Shown one piece after another: positions 58,964 through 64,000 of a stretch of DNA of 64,000 bases. The notes beneath the pieces are model-generated. The model was given only the letters and a program-made list of their open reading frames with translations, searched no databases and had not been told where the DNA came from. Position numbers and translations under genes: made by a program. How positions within the stretch are numbered: the stretch's first letter is position 1; every line of letters starts with the position of its first letter. The DNA comes from Planctomycetota bacterium (lineage in GTDB: Bacteria > Planctomycetota > J058 > JAJDCQ01), in contig JAJDCQ010000236.1 of NCBI GenBank assembly GCA_029260755.1, positions 62,001 through 126,000 of the forward strand, in the 5' to 3' direction.

Positions 58964-61900
58964 TCACCGTCCGCCGGACTCGGGGCTCGATTCCCTCGGT
59001 GCGTCGCCCAGGCGGGGCGGCGCGTAGGGAATCGGCGACCCGGCGATTCCGATCGGGAGTGCGCAACGAAGGTCGAGGACCTCGGCGTCCCAGCGCAGCT
59101 CGCCGCGCTCGTCACGAACGGGCCCGCCCTGTCCGTCACGGAGGATACGTGCGGGCCGGCGCCGCACGCGGAGGACACGCAAGCTCACTCGCGGACCGTC
59201 CGGTCCGGGACGCTCGGCGAGATCCGCCGCCAGCGCCGGCACGACGAGGGGTGCGGGGCTCGCGCCGTCGAGCTCGGTGATGATGTCACCCGGGAGGATT
59301 CCCGCGCGGGCCGCGGAGCCGCCAGGCTGAACGCCGTGAACCGCCACCGACACCCGGGCAGGCGCTGCGACGCGAATCGTGTTGAGCCCGGTGTCCAGGA
59401 ATCCCTCGAGGGTGACGGTGCCCGACTCTCGCCAGACGGTGAGCCGGCACTCCTTCCGTGCGGTGCCGAAGCCGAACCACGCTTCGACCTGCTCGGGGTG
59501 CTCGAACTCTACGTCGTCCGCACGGAGGAAACAGTCGCCCGTTTTCAGCCCGAGCGCCGCGGCATCACTCCCGGGCGCGACGCCTGTGACGACCAGGACG
59601 GGAAGTCGCGGAGCGCCGCGCTGCACTCGCGCGAGGGTCTCGTGGAAGTCTCGAGCCTGGAGCAAGCTCTGGTGCGCGGTCGAATCCAGCGCCCCCATCT
59701 CGCGGGCTCGCTCGAGCTGCGCGTCGGCGAGTCGGACCACGTCAGCATGCCGAGAATACTGGGCCAGGTTCGGGAGAACCTGTGACAGGAGATCGAGCGG
59801 GACCATGCCGTGCATCGCATCGAGGTGCGCCACGACGCCGTCGATGTCGAGCTCGACGGCGCCGAGTCGAGCCGACAGCGCGCGCAGCGCGCGCACGGTC
59901 GGGCTGATCCGTGAGTAGGCAATCGGATCGGCGTCGGTCGCGACGATCGTCTCGCGGAGGAGAGCTCTCGCGCGCGATGAGTCGGTGGCCGCGAGCGCGA
60001 GGGCCCTCACGTAGAGGACGATGGGATGCGTCGGGTCGAGGGCGTCGATCCGACTCACGATCTCGCCTTCGGGCGTCCCAGACTCGAGCGAGCCCCCGCT
60101 CTCGAGGCGCTCCACGAGTGCCCGAACACGCGCCTTCCGTACGGCGTCCGGCATCGCTTGCGCGCCCGGCTTCGCCGGGACGAAGTGCATTGCCGGCCAG
60201 CCGTAGGGATCGTCGCACAGGATGCTGCTATCCCCGATGGCTCGACCGTCGGCGCCTTCCTCGGCGAGGCGAAGCTGACCCCGCTTCGCCAGCGCGCGCC
60301 CTGCGCGCACGATCTCACTCCGGAAGCTCGTCGACTGCTGCAAGATCCGAGCGCGGAGCATCGATCGCGCCCTCGCCTCGATCGCGCCACGCGGCTCTCC
60401 CGCGCGGTACAAGAGCGGCCGCCCCCCGTCGAGCGCTGAGCCGGCCGATGTCTCGTCCCCGCCTCCGACGAGACTCGCCACGTAGTCGCGGACCTCGACA
60501 GGCGACAGGTCGAGGACATCCGCCGCGCGGCGCAGCCTTGCGAGCGAATAGCCCCGCGGCGCGCGCTTCAGGCTCGGGAGGAGGAACACGTCGCGCGCCG
60601 GGTCGACGAGCGTCCAGAATAGCTGCAACGGCAAATCACCCCGGCCGATCGACTCGCGTGCGAGGAGAGCGCCGTCGGCGGCCCGGATCACGACGATCTC
60701 ACCCGACGCGACGGTGGCGATGAGGAGGTCCCCATCGGGTCCGACCTGGAGGTTGCCGAGGCCCGAGACGCCCGTCTCGATTCGTCGCGTGCGTCTCCCG
60801 TCCTCGAAGTCGTGCCAGCTGATGCTCCCGTCGCGCTCCGCGAGGACCAGGTGTCTCCCGTCGGTCGCCGCGGCTGCCGAATCCCAGAAGCCGTCGATCT
60901 CGACGACCGGTCCGCTTCCCGAGAAGATAGCGACGTTGCTGTCGCTGACGACGACGACGCGGTCGCCGCCGCCGCGCAGCTGGATGACGTTCAGGCCCGC
61001 GCGGCGGTCGATCCACGACCACTCCGCTTCCCGCCCTTCCCCTTCCTCGTCGCCGGCGTTCGACGCTCGGCGACAGGCGCCGCCGTCGCCGGTGACCGCG
61101 ATCCAGCTCCCATCCGAGCTAAAGGCAATGCTGCGGGCAACGGTCTGCTCGATCGGAAGAGCGGACCGCGCGAACGGCTCGGGCTCCCCGACTCGAGACA
61201 CCTCGAGGACGAGCTCGAGCGGCTCGGGAGTGGCGATCCGCGCGATGAGGCGCCCATCGGGAGAGACGACCGGCACGGGGAAGCTCGCCTGCGTGCCGGG
61301 CTGCTGTTCAGGTAGGTGGTGGCGGGCCGAGAGCTCACGGCCTTCCTCATCCATGAGGACGATTTCGGTGGGGACGCTGCCATCGGGCCGCATTTCGCGC
61401 GGTCGAGAGACCCACGAGAGGTTCTGGCCGTCGCGCCGTCCCGCGGGCAACACGAGGTCGTCCGAGGCGACGGTGGGGAGGGTCTGCCAGGCTCCCCAGT
61501 CGCCTCGGTGGACGTGAATGCTCCCGCCCTCCCCGAGGGAGGCCAATCGACCGTCGGGAAGCACGACGAGAGACCTCACTCCGCGGCGATCGACGGACAC
61601 CCGGTGAAGCACCTCGCCGGTCGCAATGCGGATGAACGTCAGGCAACCCTCTCCGGATCGCGACTCGCCGTCCGTGTTTGCGGTGAACACGGCACTTCGC
61701 CCGGTCGCCACCACCGCGATCTCCGGGCCCAGCCACGCGAGCTCTCGGATCGGCGCCCCCAGCTCTCCCAGGCGCCGCGCATCGGACGGGCCGTCCCCGA
61801 TCAGGACCAGTCGTCCGTCCGACTGCCCGATCAGGAGAGCGTCACCCTCCGGCGCAAACGCGAGCGCCGTGAGGCGGCCGCCGTCGACCGCGACCGCCAG

Positions 61901-64000
61901 CTCCTGCGCGACACGACGCTCCTTGCCGGTCTTGGGATCGAAGCGGTAGATGGCGCCATCGGCGCCGCTCCCCGTCGTGATCGCGCCCGTCGTCGGATCG
62001 ACGCGCAGGCGGCGAGGGCTGAGGCTTCGGACCGTCGCAAGGGGTACTGATGAGCGACACCGCTCGCGGCCGGTGCGCTCGGTCACCGCGACGCCTACGT
62101 CCGAGCGGGGCGGAGCGGCGGCGCCTCCGGCATAAGCGCTCCGCCTTGACCCGATCAACCACGCGATCGCACCGTCCGCGAGCGGTCGGATGTCGTCGAG
62201 CACTCCGACGTCCGTGATCGGGATCGTCCACTCGACGCGACCCTCCGGGACGGCCACGCACCACCCGCGGCCGCGCGCATCGCCGATGAAGATGGCATCG
62301 CCCGCCAGAGCGTAGACCATCGTGAGGAGGGGTGCGTCGCCGATCGTCCATCGGGCCACCTGCTCCCCGTCGTCAGCGCGAAGGATCGCGAGCTCGCCCG
62401 TTTCGGTGCCGACGGCCAGGAAGCGTCCCAGCGGAGAAACGGCGAGACACCGAGCGGCCGAGGGCGCCGCGAGAACCGGAGCGCTGTCGAGCCTCGCGCG
62501 ACGCACGCTCACCGCCGGGAGCTCGAACATCGGGATGGCGGCCGGAACGTCACTCGCCTCGTCTTCGGGCCGTGAGGCGAGCCAGGAAATGGTCGTTTGG
62601 TCCGTCGAGAGGTGCGTGCCCCGGCTCCAGTCGCCGAGACCGGGAGTCTCGAGGGGCTTCCAGCCCCCCACGTCGATGATCCAGGCACGGTCGGCGAGCA
62701 CGACGGCGCGGCCAGCATCGTCGACCAGGATCGCCTCGATTCCATGACGGACGTCATGACCGCGCGCCGGAAGGTCGTGGCGCCCGATCAACTCGCCGTC
62801 GGCTCGCCTCCAGATCTCGAGGGTCACCTCGCGGCCGTCTCTCCGGAGAGCTGCTGCGATGACGCCATTCGGCGAGACGGCGTGAAGGAGCCGGCGCTCG
62901 AAGAACGCCGTCAGCTCCCGCGGCTCGACTCCCGACTCCCCGACGCGCCATCCGACCCACGTGCCGCTCCGGTGGACCGCGAGAAGCTCGGTCGACGTCG
63001 CTCGCAGCTGCCAACTACGCTCTCCGAAGTCTTCCTCGCGCGAGGAGTGCCGCGTGCCGCCCACCTCGGCCAACCTCGCCCGGACGAGATCGAGCGGAAC
63101 TCGATCGAGAACGCTCCCGTCCGCGAGATCGTGCACAACGATCGCACGCTTGCCGAGGCCGACGGCGTAGCGTGCGGCGGGATCGCAGGCCATCGCGAGC
63201 AGCGTCTCAGGGATCGACCAGCTCCGCTCCAGTCCGCTCGCGATCTCGATCCGGCGCATCCGGACCTCGGGCGAACGTTCGATCAGGACGAGCACGTCGC
63301 CATGCGCGTCGAGGCAGCCCGTGCGACTGTCGAGCAAGGGGCTCCATGCCTCGCCAGCCCCGGGCCGATCGTCCGCGACACGTCGAAGCGCGCGGCCCGT
63401 CTCGGCGTCCCAGACCACGAACCCGCGCTCGGTGTTGCCCGCCGCTCGGCCCCCATCGTGGCTGAAAATGCCCCACCCGATGAGCCCCGCGAATCCGGGA
63501 TCGGCGCGCCATAGAAGCTGTCCACCGCGGAGCAGGCCCGAGACGAGCTCGTCGGCGGGGATCTCCGCCGGATCGGCGAGCTGACCGTCCGTGAGCCTGA
63601 GGAGAGACTCGTCATGCCGATGGTCCTGCGCGAGCCCGCGCGCCTCGGAGCGGTAGGCTTGCGCGAGGCTCCGCTTCGACGCTCGAAGTGCTCCCTTTTC
63701 CGCCACCAGCGCCGTCTCGGCGCGGAGCCATTCCTCGTTCGTACGCGCCTGCGCTCTCTTGATCTGCAGGACGTAGACGGCGACGCCGACCGCGAGGACC
63801 GCCGCGAACGCGCCGAGGAGATTGACGACGACGCGGTTCCGCCGGTAGCCGAGGTGCACTCGCCGGAGGAGAGACGGGCGACGGAAGTGGATCGGCTCGT
63901 CCGCCAGGAGCCTGCGAAGATCGGCTACCATGGCGTCCGCGCTTGCGTAGCGGTCGGCTACCTCGCCCTCGAGCCCGCCGAGGAGGATCGTCTCGATCTC
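58964..64000 (-). CDS. Ser/Thr kinase with beta-propeller and PDZ domains (5' end outside window)
   Basis: The frame stays open to the window edge, giving 1678 residues of C-terminal product. The first visible residues (ADRYASADAMVADLRRLLADEPI) are the conserved end of a Hanks-type kinase domain, so the catalytic part lies outside. A membrane helix (VVVNLLGAFAAVLAVGVAVYVLQI) follows. Residues ~130-1130 show many WD40-like or PQQ-like blade motifs with repeated Asp-Gly turns. Near the C-terminus are two PDZ-like segments (APGSDAAALGLKTGDCFLR and QPGGSAARAGILPGDIIT). It is probably a receptor kinase with an outer propeller sensor. Confidence 0.83.
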   Translation of the reverse strand, partial: EIETILLGGLEGEVADRYASADAMVADLRRLLADEPIHFRRPSLLRRVHLGYRRNRVVVNLLGAFAAVLAVGVAVYVLQIKRAQARTNEEWLRAETALVAEKGALRASKRSLAQAYRSEARGLAQDHRHDESLLRLTDGQLADPAEIPADELVSGLLRGGQLLWRADPGFAGLIGWGIFSHDGGRAAGNTERGFVVWDAETGRALRRVADDRPGAGEAWSPLLDSRTGCLDAHGDVLVLIERSPEVRMRRIEIASGLERSWSIPETLLAMACDPAARYAVGLGKRAIVVHDLADGSVLDRVPLDLVRARLAEVGGTRHSSREEDFGERSWQLRATSTELLAVHRSGTWVGWRVGESGVEPRELTAFFERRLLHAVSPNGVIAAALRRDGREVTLEIWRRADGELIGRHDLPARGHDVRHGIEAILVDDAGRAVVLADRAWIIDVGGWKPLETPGLGDWSRGTHLSTDQTTISWLASRPEDEASDVPAAIPMFELPAVSVRRARLDSAPVLAAPSAARCLAVSPLGRFLAVGTETGELAILRADDGEQVARWTIGDAPLLTMVYALAGDAIFIGDARGRGWCVAVPEGRVEWTIPITDVGVLDDIRPLADGAIAWLIGSRRSAYAGGAAAPPRSDVGVAVTERTGRERCRSSVPLATVRSLSPRRLRVDPTTGAITTGSGADGAIYRFDPKTGKERRVAQELAVAVDGGRLTALAFAPEGDALLIGQSDGRLVLIGDGPSDARRLGELGAPIRELAWLGPEIAVVATGRSAVFTANTDGESRSGEGCLTFIRIATGEVLHRVSVDRRGVRSLVVLPDGRLASLGEGGSIHVHRGDWGAWQTLPTVASDDLVLPAGRRDGQNLSWVSRPREMRPDGSVPTEIVLMDEEGRELSARHHLPEQQPGTQASFPVPVVSPDGRLIARIATPEPLELVLEVSRVGEPEPFARSALPIEQTVARSIAFSSDGSWIAVTGDGGACRRASNAGDEEGEGREAEWSWIDRRAGLNVIQLRGGGDRVVVVSDSNVAIFSGSGPVVEIDGFWDSAAAATDGRHLVLAERDGSISWHDFEDGRRTRRIETGVSGLGNLQVGPDGDLLIATVASGEIVVIRAADGALLARESIGRGDLPLQLFWTLVDPARDVFLLPSLKRAPRGYSLARLRRAADVLDLSPVEVRDYVASLVGGGDETSAGSALDGGRPLLYRAGEPRGAIEARARSMLRARILQQSTSFRSEIVRAGRALAKRGQLRLAEEGADGRAIGDSSILCDDPYGWPAMHFVPAKPGAQAMPDAVRKARVRALVERLESGGSLESGTPEGEIVSRIDALDPTHPIVLYVRALALAATDSSRARALLRETIVATDADPIAYSRISPTVRALRALSARLGAVELDIDGVVAHLDAMHGMVPLDLLSQVLPNLAQYSRHADVVRLADAQLERAREMGALDSTAHQSLLQARDFHETLARVQRGAPRLPVLVVTGVAPGSDAAALGLKTGDCFLRADDVEFEHPEQVEAWFGFGTARKECRLTVWRESGTVTLEGFLDTGLNTIRVAAPARVSVAVHGVQPGGSAARAGILPGDIITELDGASPAPLVVPALAADLAERPGPDGPRVSLRVLRVRRRPARILRDGQGGPVRDERGELRWDAEVLDLRCALPIGIAGSPIPYAPPRLGDAPRESSPESGGR

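Noticed and set aside
58517..59178. Short open frames in the gap upstream of the peptide operon (both strands)
   Set aside because: No homology-like motif, no ribosome site, and Arg-rich composition typical of shadow frames in high-GC DNA.

Overview
This window looks like a chromosomal segment from a very GC-rich bacterium, most plausibly a member of the Planctomycetota or a related lineage. I infer this from six Ser/Thr protein kinases or pseudokinases with large non-kinase domains, a pseudopilin-like protein ending in an H-x9-DG motif, a GxxExxY protein, an Uma2-type nuclease fold, and many secreted or HEAT/TPR/beta-propeller proteins. The taxonomy is an inference and no marker here is decisive. 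No rRNA, CRISPR array or phage is visible. One tRNA-Arg(CCU) gene is present.

Layout. 1-1.7 kb: the end of a molybdopterin-type oxidoreductase operon, with a fused Fe-S and membrane-anchor subunit and the first codons of the next gene. 1.8-7.9 kb: two paralogous Ser/Thr kinases translationally coupled by a 4-nt overlap. 8.2-15.4 kb, plus strand: a large pseudokinase with an L7/L12-like C-terminus, an H-x9-DG pseudopilin-like protein and a secreted HExxH metallopeptidase-like protein. 15.4-19.9 kb: a palindromic repeat element, then topoisomerase IV-type genes (parE, parC) with a GxxExxY gene between them that is bracketed by perfect 35-bp inverted repeats. 20.0-20.6 kb: an AhpD-like gene in which an in-frame TGA stands exactly at the second Cys of CxxC and is followed by a bacterial SECIS-like hairpin, so it is very probably a selenoprotein. 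20.8-28.6 kb: Uma2, TerB-like membrane protein, TldD/PmbA protease pair, 2-hydroxyacid dehydrogenase, HEAT-repeat protein and CGFS glutaredoxin. 28.9-30.9 kb: MoaA-like radical SAM enzyme with an overlapping unknown gene.

30.9-41.9 kb: TPR-kinase, phosphopentomutase and MBL-fold hydrolase, divergent Rex with a PH-like membrane protein, then a sigma factor / kinase / small membrane protein cluster interrupted by a 184-bp MITE-like element. 42-49 kb: rsmG, a DUF3108 protein behind a strong promoter, a PPC/DUF296 protein, and a tightly overlapping three-gene operon built around an SNF2 helicase with two unfamiliar partners. 49-55 kb: GT2 and GT39 glycosyltransferases, a sulfotransferase and a lipoprotein. 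55-58.4 kb: tRNA-Arg, then three near-identical 72-residue CxxC/CxxC peptides encoded directly upstream of an ABC exporter. 58.4-64 kb: a gene-poor gap and the C-terminal 1678 residues of a beta-propeller/PDZ Ser/Thr kinase running off the window.

The most unusual items are the putative AhpD-like selenoprotein, the three-peptide plus ABC exporter locus, the GxxExxY cassette between the topoisomerase genes, and the SNF2 three-gene operon.
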